NCBI RefSeq assembly: GCF_033568475.1
Contig: NC_133120.1
Coordinates: 82,912,151-82,976,150 of the forward strand
Length of the DNA stretch: 64,000 bases
DNA from: Henckelia pumila
Lineage: Eukaryota > Streptophyta > Magnoliopsida > Lamiales > Gesneriaceae
Direction: 5' to 3'
Both the position numbers and the translations under genes were made by a program. The notes under the pieces were generated by a model that was not told the origin of the DNA, made no database searches, and was given only the letters and a program-made list of their open reading frames with translations. This document shows, in pieces, positions 1 to 9,165 of this stretch. How positions within the stretch are numbered: the first letter of the stretch is position 1; each line of letters opens with the position of its first letter.

Positions 1-16
1 CTTATGCATAATTCTT

Positions 17-232
17 CTAGTTTGTATTATAATCATTTTCTTCCCAACTAAGCCCGAGAATGTCATTCTTATGCAACCTTTTCGCCTCCAAACAAAATCG
101 TTCATCTCTGAAACTTATTATGCTCCACATCTTAAGCTGGTAAGATATGGTCCTGTAAATAATTTTATTTTCCCAGATAACAAGTCTACTATCGATCCCT
201 TCTCGTTTGTTTTTAATTATTCTGGCATTCAA
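17..232 (-). pseudogene. B3 DNA-binding domain fragment
   Basis: The last ~43 residues of this minus-strand reading frame resemble the C-terminal half of the B3 domain encoded at 674-1036: both have an L-K-M-W-S strand, then a K-N-D turn and a hydrophobic G/A-L-x-W-E/A strand. The N-terminal half, which would carry the first DNA-contacting loop, has no recognisable B3 sequence, and the frame lies at the window edge. I read it as the decayed tail of a second B3 gene next to the intact one. It could also be the last exon of a gene whose earlier part is unrecognised. No function can be claimed. Confidence 0.5.
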
Positions 233-352
233 TTAATTGAACTCACGGGAAAAAAAAATTGCAGACCTAAAAGCTACATATATAATTTTATTTCTTGGTC
301 AAGAATTTGTAACGTATCTATCCTATATCTCTACTCTCTCTCATCTAAATAA

Positions 353-673
353 ATTCTTTTACAAATAAGATCAACTCTGATATTGAATAAGAAGACATGC
401 ATGTACGTATCATCAACTTGGAGAAATTTAATGAATAACATGTAAATCCATATGCCAAAAAATCACCCCTTTTCAAAGATTTGTCTTCGAATCAATAATG
501 GATCAACAAAAACCAACACAAGTTTTTTGTAACCAATTACGTACTATATATACAGATCAATTTTTAATATGCTAATATTGAAATGTTGAGTAGTCCTAAG
601 ATCAAACTAGTAGTCTAGAAAACATCTTTACGAGTTTCTTCCCAAATGAAACTAACAATATTATGTTCCAATC
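353..673. other. Intergenic, nothing recognised
   Basis: AT-rich spacer between the B3 fragment and the B3 gene. It would hold the 3' untranslated region of the minus-strand B3 gene; no other feature is seen. Confidence 0.5.
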
Positions 674-1036
674 CTAGAGACGTTCCATTATCTCACCTAA
701 TCCTTGATCATGAGTTACACAGAACTCAAATCTTCCATTTGCCTCTGCCCACCGGAGCGCGATCCCATCGTTCTTGCGCAATCCACGCCTCTCAATAAAT
801 TTGCTTCTCCAGCCTTCCATTAGGACGTAACTCCGCTTGGACCACATTTTCAGCCTGAGAGTGTGCGATGTTTGTGTATCCACATCATACACAGTGAGCT
901 CTTTTCCCGTCGTCTCATCGAAATCCTCGATATACGGCAACATATGTTCCCTGACCAAACTTTTCTCGAGCAGAAGCCTCGACTCACCGTTCACGTCACT
1001 TTTCGTCAAGATTTTCGTGATCCAATTATCGCCCAT
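674..1036 (-). CDS. Single-domain B3 DNA-binding protein (120 aa)
   Basis: Intronless frame starting M-G-D-N-W-I-T-K, in which nearly the whole protein is one B3 domain: an I-x-K-x-L-T-x-S-D-V strand (residues ~6-15), an R-L-L-L strand, a V-x-x-H-x-L-P segment (~28-34), an L-K-M-W-S strand (~62-66), a G-W-x-x-F segment and a K-N-D-G-I-A-L-R-W turn and strand (~88-97). B3 domains are plant-specific DNA-binding folds that act in the nucleus. The compact form, with no ARF, AP2 or other partner domain, matches the small B3 proteins of the At2g33720-like group, whose targets are poorly known. The start is the first Met and leaves the domain N-terminus complete. A tract of RY-type motifs lies ~300 bp upstream (1331-1348). 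The family call is firm; subgroup and target are not. Confidence 0.85.
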   Translation of the reverse strand: MGDNWITKILTKSDVNGESRLLLEKSLVREHMLPYIEDFDETTGKELTVYDVDTQTSHTLRLKMWSKRSYVLMEGWRSKFIERRGLRKNDGIALRWAEANGRFEFCVTHDQGLGEIMERL

Positions 1037-1230
1037 CTTTTTTTTTTTTTTGATCTTGAATGGTGGGAAGAAGTTATCACAAATGAGAGAGTGAACTGTA
1101 TCGAAGAATTGTTGAAATTTTTTTTTCTTATTGAATTAATGAGATTTCGAATCGTTAAAAGGGTTTATATACAAGAAGCACTAACTACTCTTTAACTAAC
1201 TAACTACTTCTAAGTTTGAGTATAACTACT

Positions 1231-1242
1231 TATATATATATA
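1231..1242 (-). promoter_or_regulatory. Possible TATA region of the B3 gene
   Basis: A (TA)6 run ~195 bp upstream of the B3 start codon. It could serve as a TATA element with a leader of ~160 bp. It is weak evidence because AT runs are common in this window. Confidence 0.3.
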
Positions 1243-1330
1243 CACTAATTTTGAACTCTATAATATTCTTCTACAACTGCATGGGGTGTTGCAGATGGAG
1301 GGGATGACGATACATATATGAAGAGAACGC

Positions 1331-1348
1331 CATGCATGCATGCATGCA
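1331..1348. promoter_or_regulatory. Overlapping RY (CATGCA) motifs
   Basis: Four overlapping CATG units ending in CA, so each strand carries several CATGCA RY cores. RY cores are the known target of the ABI3/FUS3/LEC2-type B3 domains. This tract lies ~300 bp upstream of a B3 gene on the opposite strand. It may be a cis element or simply a simple-sequence tract. Confidence 0.4.
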
Positions 1349-1394
1349 AGTGTATTAATTGTATTCATCACTAGTGATTAATTAATATTAGAAA

Positions 1395-1555
1395 AATGTT
1401 ACTGGTATAAATTAAATTGAATTATAAATTGTATTTAAAATTACAAAATCATCTTTATACGCTTCGCGTAATCCAGAAAAAGTCTTTCAAAAGTGTATTT
1501 ATAATAGTTTTTTTAATTTTAAATACAATTTGTAGCACAATGTGTAATTAACTTC
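1395..1555. repeat. Small palindromic repeat, MITE-like
   Basis: Two inverted arms (around 1427-1450 and 1515-1540, core word ATTTAAAATTACAAA and its complement) flank a short GC-containing centre. Similar arms recur near 3590-3740, 22593-22772 and 30600-30765, suggesting an old non-autonomous family. No clean target-site duplication was seen here. Confidence 0.35.
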
Positions 1556-1576
1556 ATTTTATATGCAGCATGATCC

Positions 1577-1761
1577 CAGTGGCGGAGCCACATATATAAA
1601 GCCCGGGTGGCAAAAAAAATTTTAAAAAAATTTAATATATTAATTTTTAATAATTTTGAATTAATTTGATATTAGCCCGGATAGCTTGATTCAAAAAATT
1701 AAAGTATTGGAGGGCTTAAAATTCTAGTCCGGGTAAATTTATATTCCTGGCTCCGCCATTG
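1577..1761. mobile_element. hAT-type MITE with 8-bp TSD
   Basis: A 185-bp element with terminal inverted repeats CAGTGGCGGAGCCA at the left and the near-complement TGGCTCCGCCATTG at the right. It is flanked by a perfect 8-bp duplication, CATGATCC (1569-1576 and 1762-1769). An 8-bp TSD is typical of the hAT superfamily. The interior is AT-rich and non-coding, so it was mobilised in trans. Boundaries are exact because TIR and TSD agree. Confidence 0.88.
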
Positions 1762-2212
1762 CATGATCCGATTAAGTAATATTATGCATTCATGTGTGTG
1801 TGTGGAAAGTGTTTCGTGGATGCTTTATAACGTTCCGTTTGATTCCTACTTGGAGTTGAATTGAATGGTTTTAGGATATGACCAGAAAATCCAGGCAACA
1901 AATCTATTAAGTGTTGAAAATTGGTTCAATATGTGAGATGATTAATATGTGTAAAATTATTAAATGTTTATTTTTAGATTATTCTTAAACAAGGATCTAT
2001 AAATAATCCTTTTCATTTGTGAAGAAGAACAGAATTGAGTAAAAAATATTTTATAAAGTGAGTAGTTTAATATATTTTGAGAGTTTGATATTTTTTATTT
2101 TTTACCATAAATTTTTACTTTTTTAAAACAAGTTATCATCACGATCATTCGAAAGTTATTCATAATTTTCCAAACTCAAAAACACGAAGAAAAAACAAGA
2201 ATATTTATTTTA

Positions 2213-2520
2213 CTGTTTATATATTTTTACTATGTGTATATTTTAATATATAATATCATGTTATTATATAAAAGGATTATCTGACACCTCATTAAAATAA
2301 TGTGATATGTTTATATTATATATTATTGTTTATATATTTTTATTGTGTATATATTTTAATATATAATATCATGTTATATAATGATTATATACATATGTAT
2401 AATGTCACACTATTATATAAAAGAAGTCACTGACACCTCATTATAATAATTTGATGTGATATACAATATTTCACTATATATTAATTATACTTGTATAATA
2501 TCACACTATTATATAAAAGG
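2213..2520. repeat. AT-rich degenerate tandem repeat
   Basis: A unit containing TTTTAATATATAATATCATG and CTGACACCTCATTA-like blocks occurs twice about 115 bp apart (from ~2214 and ~2329), followed by a third partial copy ending in CACTATTATATAAAAGG. Copies are diverged. No coding content. Confidence 0.5.
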
Positions 2521-2689
2521 TGTAGATAGAAATAAGAACTCCAACAATTTCTTTGTTTTGCTCTTATTATTATAAAATAATCTTTATTTTTAAATTTTTA
2601 GTCTTATACATATTCATATTTTAAAATTCAACTATATCTTTGTCTATATTTGAAAATTTTTAGATAGTTCACTACTAATAAGATTGTGT

Positions 2690-3089
2690 TTACTTATTTT
2701 GATAGGATTGTGAAGATATAATTTATAAGGTGATTAGTAAACTAATTAGATATGAAATAGAGATTTTTGGATAAATAATAATTTGTTTACTGTGATTGAT
2801 TATAATTGTGATTAGAATTGTGATTAAACAAAAAATCACAATTTTGCCCTTTAAATATGATAGAAAAGATTATAAAGAATGGTATATTTGGAGTTTTTTA
2901 ATTTTCTTTCCATTTATACAAGCCATAGATTATTTATCCTTAATGAAATTGAGGATTACAAATCATGCTCAAATCTAATTATTAACGGGCCCTGAGTTTA
3001 TGAATTTTTGTTAATTTTTAAGTAAACATGGAATGAATTATTATTAATAGTCTTATCACATGATAATCACCCCAAGTAAACGCAGCCTA
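2690..3089. repeat. Probable MITE or nested MITE remnant
   Basis: Left end GTGTTTACTTATTTTGAT and right end (read on the minus strand) CTGCGTTTACTTGGGGTGAT form imperfect inverted termini around 400 bp of AT-rich DNA. No convincing target duplication was found, so class and exact ends are unsure. Confidence 0.35.
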
Positions 3090-4510
3090 AAAAATAAAAA
3101 AAATTATTAATTTGAAAATTGTTTAGATCGATATTTCAATTGTATAAGTATACAATATCGCTTATAAAAAATAAGTGTATGATGACTAAGATGCGTAAAA
3201 TTATTAAATGTGTATTTTTGGAATCTTATCGAATGAGGATGTATAAATAAATCTCTCCATTTTTTAGGAAGAATACAATTAGCACCTTTGAAAAATAATA
3301 TTTTTGGTGAATTTAATTATTTAATTTAATTGTTTAGTTTTGGACGTGTATAAATGTAAATTGATTTCAAACTCTCTATAGTGTACTAGAAATTATGTGA
3401 TAATAAATAAATCTAAATGCATATCAACTTGAGTTAACTTCACCGATATCTAGATGATTTATAAAATAATTTTTTTTCCCTTGATCAACTTCATCGATAT
3501 TCTTGATTTAAAATTTAAAAAAAAAAAAAAAAATCGAACTTTTGATTTAAATTATGTTGGTCCGGTTGATTTAGATTATATTTTAGGAAAATGTTATATT
3601 TTATGAATTGAGTAATAAAATGCATTTGAAATTATAAAATTATTCATATACTTTAATTATTTGGAGAAATATCTTTCAAAAAGTGTAATTCAATACTTTG
3701 TAAACCAATATATAATCATATCTGCACATATAACATAATCCTTTATTTTTATTATGATTATCGTAGAAACGTTTTCAAATATTTAATAAGTAAACAAATA
3801 TTTAACAAACATCGTCGAGAAGAGAATGTTTCGATTACAACCCAGCTTCAGTAGATCTTATCCTAATCGTTAATATTATATATTTATCAACATCTATACT
3901 AACTACTTTGTGGATTTTTTTTTTCCTAATCTTATAATTATCCTTAACTCATTTTAGTTCTTAATACATACAATTGTTCTTAAACTTAGGTCAAGAAAAG
4001 GAAAAAAAATCATATCAAGAATTTTAAAACAAAATACACAATATTCAGAGACTAATCAAAGAAAGTGTCGGGAGGATGAATCATGCGCCTCACCAGTGCC
4101 TACTCCACAACTGAGACATACATACTTGAAGGCTATTGAACTATCTAATTGATTAATGATTGAATAGAAGACAGTAGATTTTTTATTGATGCAGTTTGTC
4201 TAAAAGTCTAGCATTCAATTTAATCCTACGCAAAAAAGACAAATTAAACCTCAAAGAAACAGATTGTTAATTGTTCATGAGGCTAATTAGTAATTATAGC
4301 ATATGTAATCCTTTCCAAAGTAAACTCTTTCACAAACGAAAACACATCAACTCTGAGAAATTTAATGACCTATAGTCCCCATCTGCCAAACTTGAGGCTG
4401 TATTTTAATGATCAGAACATAGGCAAACTACAATTGAATGATTGATCACTAAACTACAGCACCACAGGACATTCAAAAACAGCACACGAAGCAGAGAATT
4501 TACAAGCATC
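3090..4510. other. Intergenic, one hairpin repeat
   Basis: AT-rich DNA. Around 3590-3740 lies another hairpin-like segment carrying the CATTTGAAATTA word shared with the repeats near 1427 and 30650. The part nearest 4510 should include the lectin 3' untranslated region. No gene seen. Confidence 0.45.
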
Positions 4511-5578
4511 TTACTTCTTACCATCTTGGATGGGTTTATCTATAACACTGCCGAGCTTTTTGTGCTCAAGTTTCTCCGGTTGAACAGCCAAGTCCTCCGG
4601 CGTCACAGGCCGCCTTTTGCCTAAGATAGCAAACACAAACAACACAACAAAGGCACCAAGTGCTCCACATCCACCGCCGAAGATCAGTGCAGCAAGTATT
4701 TTCATAGCACAATCACTTATTGTCTTGTGAACTTTCGTCTCTTCTTCTCCCTTCTCCACGAATGTTTCCGGATTCATCGGCTCTGAATGCATCCAATGGG
4801 GCATAGTTCTCGAAACAAAGCTCCATGAATATATATTACACTTTTGAGATGAATTCCCACTCGACGAGCTTAATCCCAGAAGAACATCCTCTTTTTTCCA
4901 CATTCTTGACAAGTCAATGTGATGGGAAATCAAAGGGTCAACTGGCTTATTGCCACCCAATCTTCCCAATCTAACCTCAAATATTTTAGAACTTGCTTCA
5001 TAATCAATCCAAGATTGCAACTTTTCTCCACTATTTAACTCCAATTCGATAGATGAAACATTGCTGACTTTCACAGACACGAGACTACCAACATCAATCC
5101 CAACGTGGTCATTATTCAAATCACCATATTTGTCATCCTTAAATGTATCGAATTCAACTGCAAGAAACTTCATTTCTTTCTCCACAAACATTCCCATCGA
5201 CCCACCATTAAAGACATTCAAAGGAAACCCAATCGGAATCATGATAAAAGCCAATCCATCCCCGTTTCCTCCAGACATGGAAAACTCAAAATAAACTGAA
5301 AAGGACACCACTTTTCTAGGGTATCCCTCGACAAGATTAATGGGTTTTCGACAAATCATTCTCCCAGCACTAAAAGCACCTGAACCGGAAATTTGAACCG
5401 ACCTACTACCATTAACAACCTTAGCATCACCATACAGAGCAATTAGTCGAGAGAAGTTCGTATCCGGACCAAAAATTTTTAAATCAAACGATTTATTTTG
5501 CTCTGTCGGAAATGCTTTCAAGCAAAAATCCAATAAGAAGAAAGCCAGAAAGTACCTCGAAGAAGAAAATGCGGTCAT
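4511..5578 (-). CDS. Membrane-anchored L-type lectin without kinase (355 aa)
   Basis: A single exon. Residues 1-24 form a hydrophobic signal peptide. Residues ~30-255 form a legume-type (L-type) lectin fold with F-D-L-K-I-F-G near the start, G-D-G-L-A-F at 106-111, V-E-F-D-T-F at 141-146, N-D-H-V-G-I-D at 156-162 and W-S-F at 252-254. Residues ~292-320 are a strong membrane segment followed by basic K-R-R and a ~33-residue charged tail. L-type lectin receptor kinases share this lectin-membrane layout but add a cytoplasmic Ser/Thr kinase, which is absent here; the stop is clean and no kinase remnant is seen downstream (4511 and below). In the metal loop the E-F-D and H positions are kept, but the position usually Asn appears to be Asp (residue 149), so sugar binding is uncertain. 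It is probably a plasma-membrane or endomembrane surface lectin or co-receptor. Confidence 0.88.
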   Translation of the reverse strand: MTAFSSSRYFLAFFLLDFCLKAFPTEQNKSFDLKIFGPDTNFSRLIALYGDAKVVNGSRSVQISGSGAFSAGRMICRKPINLVEGYPRKVVSFSVYFEFSMSGGNGDGLAFIMIPIGFPLNVFNGGSMGMFVEKEMKFLAVEFDTFKDDKYGDLNNDHVGIDVGSLVSVKVSNVSSIELELNSGEKLQSWIDYEASSKIFEVRLGRLGGNKPVDPLISHHIDLSRMWKKEDVLLGLSSSSGNSSQKCNIYSWSFVSRTMPHWMHSEPMNPETFVEKGEEETKVHKTISDCAMKILAALIFGGGCGALGAFVVLFVFAILGKRRPVTPEDLAVQPEKLEHKKLGSVIDKPIQDGKK

Positions 5579-7708
5579 TTCCTATCAGATTCTTCAGTAT
5601 AGTCTCTCTTTCTTTTCTTTTTTTCTTGATTTTACGTGGTGTCCTCTGAAGAACCCATGTACCAAGAAGTGAACTTTCGCTGAAATTACTAGTGAATTTT
5701 GCTAGCCGGATTTAAGAGCATAGAGAAAAAGCATGGGGAGATGGGTAAACGAAGGAGGCGTGGAGCTGGGAGTGGCGAGAAAGTCGTGCAAATTAATACG
5801 TGCAGTATAATGTTTCTGCTGTACTTTGATTTGCTTTCTTCTGTGTGGTTGCTGACCGAGGGAATATTAAATGGGATTCTTTTGGATATGTCCTTCGTGT
5901 TCCCGAATTTGCACTAATTATGTGATTAAGTTTCTGAAAAATAGAAATAAAACACATCCATTTCCAATGTCAATTATCTTCCCAATATTTCATATTTTTG
6001 GACCCTTTGTTTTTTTGTTTTTGTGGCCATAAAAAACAAGAAGAAACAGTAAGCTTTTTTACAAATTTAAAAAATTCAAAAGATGAAGTGGGCAGAAAAA
6101 GCACAAGATTCCTTGTTGGAAGAAGGCCCATGTCTTTGAACAGCGAGCGTTTGGTGTTTACCCAACAATAAACATAAGCAGCAAACTTTGTGCAGAGAAG
6201 GCAGCTGGACATGTGGACCTTTTGCTCCCAATGAAGACAAAAGCTGTGATGTTTTTTATTCCATCTTTATCCTTCCTTCTTTTACACAAAACCTACATTT
6301 TCTTCCCGGAAAATTCAAAATTTGGTTCGATAATTTTATTATTTTATTTTTTATATATATTCAGATTTTATTTTTAGTATCTTTCATAATCTAGTCACCG
6401 TAAATAAAAAAATATTGATTAGATATTATATATGTTATTTTCACGTCAGTGTTGTATTTATGTTATGTTACATCAATATCAAATCAAGAAAAAACTAAAA
6501 TTGCAACAAAAAAATAAAAATAAATAGCAAATTAAAAATCTATAATCGAAATATGACATTATAAAAAATCGAAACTATAAGGAAACAAACATACGAGACA
6601 AAAATAAAAACAATTTTCTCTTTTCATTCATATGCCTCATCTATGTGATTCAACACTTATATTTAATATTATTTGCTGAATAATTTGGTATTTGATAGGA
6701 TTAAAAACGGTGTGTAGATGGAGTGAATACAAACTTAAAAATATTTTGAGCTACAATAGATCGGTTCTTGAAATATTGAGCATCGTAGAAACCAATTAAA
6801 TATTTTGTAGATCATTTTAAAAGGATGCAAGTTGATAGATGAAAACATTTAGTTAAGCATTTTATCAAACACTTTGAATGCAATATTTAGGTATTTTATC
6901 AAACACATATAATGTTTCAACAATGCAATCCAAAACAATATCAATAAATAAAGAGACACGGATATGTTTCGGATGTTCGGAGATTTCAACAACTCATATG
7001 TCACCTCTTCATCCTCCTCGGAAGGATATCATTAGAAGACTTTGATTTATACAACTCATATGTACAAACTCACTCTGGTTTAGGACTTATTTACTGCCTA
7101 AACAAGAACTCCTAGCCACTCAATTGATTGTAGGCCGCAACCTCACAATCCGTATAATATTTAACGTCTTTTTTATATCAAGACTACAAACACAATCTTT
7201 AATGTCTTTGTGTTAAGACTCTCACTCAACTAATTCATGAATGCATCTCTCGAATATGTGAGTGAGTTGGGTTTTCAACTGATATACAAAGATTTCGGAC
7301 AAGGAAGAGTGCTCTATAAACTTGGTTTGGTGTTTTCTAAAAAAAAAAAAAGAACTTGGTTTGGTGTGAAGAATTTGACAGTGAACACTCTTTTTTTTCT
7401 TGCTCTTCACACCTTGGGCTTTGTTCTCAATCTAACTGATAATATTTTCTTAGCTTCCCTCTACCTTCAATCTCCCTTCTAAAAGCTTGTGTTAGATCTT
7501 CAAGATGTTGTATTTATAGTCTCCAAGAGTGATACAAATATTAGACACAGAAATAGAGCCGTTAGAAGATTTTGTACTATTTTTGGAGTGCTAAACTGAA
7601 TTCCATTAAACTGATGGTGTAGTAGATTAACTCATTCTTGGTAGGTAAACTGTTGTCTGAAGTCAATTTAGTACACGATAATTTAGCGAGATCAGTTTAG
7701 TAATCATG
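5579..7708. other. Intergenic with probable old retroelement DNA
   Basis: 5579-5900 is the upstream region of the lectin gene. 6400-6900 is plain AT-rich DNA. From ~6950 the composition changes to longer mixed-sequence stretches of the kind seen inside degraded LTR elements, but with no open gag or pol frame, so I cannot classify it. The TRIM at 7709 lies inside this block. Confidence 0.35.
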
Positions 7709-8293
7709 TGTGATACCCCTGTTCCACGTGAAAAATGAAAGATTAAAAATGAGTTTATAATGGGCTACAATGGATTTCTATAGCAACTTAGATTAATCCT
7801 TTTCGTAAAGCGAATACGAATAAAAGTAGTTATTATAGGGACCCATTGTCTGCAGTCGCGCAGGCGCGGGCCTGAGCCCTGGGCATGACAGAATGATATC
7901 AGAGACGGTCACCAGCCGACAGATCCGGGAAATAAGTGCTATGCGGGGCAAAGTGCTACGCGTGGGAGCCACCTCTTGAACCTGTGGAGCAAAGTGATAC
8001 ATGACAGGAGCCACCTTTTGAATCCATAGGTGCCACCTCTAGATTTTCGGTGATGTGGACCGAGAGTTCAGGTCGGACGAGGACGTCGTGTTCTGAAGGA
8101 GGGGTGATTGTGATACCTTTGTCCCACATGGAAAAAATGAAGGATTTAAAATGAGTTTATAATGGGATACAATGGACTTCTATAGCAACTTGGGTTAATC
8201 ATTTTCGTAAAACGGGGACGAATACGAAGTAGTTGCTATAGGGGTCCATTGTGTGCAGTCACGCAGGCGTGGGCCTGGACCCGGGGCATGATA
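7709..8293 (+). mobile_element. TRIM retrotransposon, complete, TSD TCATG
   Basis: A miniature LTR retrotransposon. The 5' LTR (7709-7890, TGTGATACC...GGGCATGACA) and 3' LTR (8109-8293, ending ...GGGGCATGATA, so the last CA has become TA) flank a ~218-bp non-coding centre. Directly after the 5' LTR is a tRNA-Met-like primer site (TGATATCAGAGAC from 7894). Directly before the 3' LTR is a purine tract (GAAGGAGGGG). The 5-bp duplication TCATG is present at 7704-7708 and 8294-8298. The element encodes nothing and depended on proteins supplied by other elements. Confidence 0.85.
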
Positions 8294-8449
8294 TCATGTG
8301 ATCAGCTTAGTGGCTTCCGAGACATGTAATCAGTTTAGCAACACGAGATTATTTTAGCATTGCGAGATCAGTTTAGTAGTATTTAAGCAAGGTAAACTGA
8401 TTTGCTAAACTGGATGTAGTTTAGCATAATCCGGTTATATTTGGGGAAA

Positions 8450-9165
8450 ATGGTGAAAAAAGTTGTAGCCCTTGATCTTGCTTTCCAACGCCACCAGAAT
8501 CAATCAATTTGGAGTTTATATGCGAAAGTTATGCTCGAAATACCATTAGCTGCTCAAAATTCAGTTGAACAGAAAATCAGTTGAGTGCATATGGTCAATT
8601 TAGTATTATATCTCTTGATTCGTTGATTTCATGGCAAAATGATAAACATGAAAGTTGTAGTCATTTCTCTTAGATTTCCATGGAATCAAGAATCACTCCA
8701 TTTCGAGTTTATATGAGGGAGATATGGTCGAAATACCAGACTATGCCATAAATTTTGCTCTACAAAATTTCAGTTCCAAACCAGCAACTTCAATGCAGTT
8801 TAGCAGCTCCTTAGGATCCGATTCAGTTTTCGACTTGTGAATATGATTTGTAGATCATTGTATTAGTTTCCAACGCATGCTGAATTGTTCCATTTGGATA
8901 ACCGAGCTATAATATATGGCTAAAATACCAGAACTTTTCGAGGTAATTAAACTGATGATGTGTTTTTGCTCGACTGATGCAATTAAGTTTGGTGTTGCGA
9001 TGTCAGTTTGATCTAGATAACATTCATTTTTGCTCAACTGACGTGAAATAAGATATGTTCTAAATTGAGTTTTCTATACAGTCGTTTTGGCGGCTAATCA
9101 TTTTCATCAATGAGCTATGAGATATCATCGAAATACTGGAACTTGCCAGAAATTCTGTTTAGCTA
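8450..9165. repeat. Degenerate ~192-bp tandem repeat, four units
   Basis: Four diverged units share the block order: TTTCCAACGC-like word, CCATTTGGAGTTTATATG-like word, then GATATGGTCGAAATACCAGA-like word. The GAAATAC anchors fall at ~8537, 8730, 8922 and 9130, i.e. steps of about 193, 192 and 208 bp. No reading frame. Probably part of an old retroelement untranslated region rather than a satellite array. Confidence 0.6.

Noticed and set aside
7237-7482. Plus-strand 81-codon frame near 7.3 kb
   Set aside because: Contains a poly-A tract read as Lys, no family resemblance, probably degraded repeat DNA.
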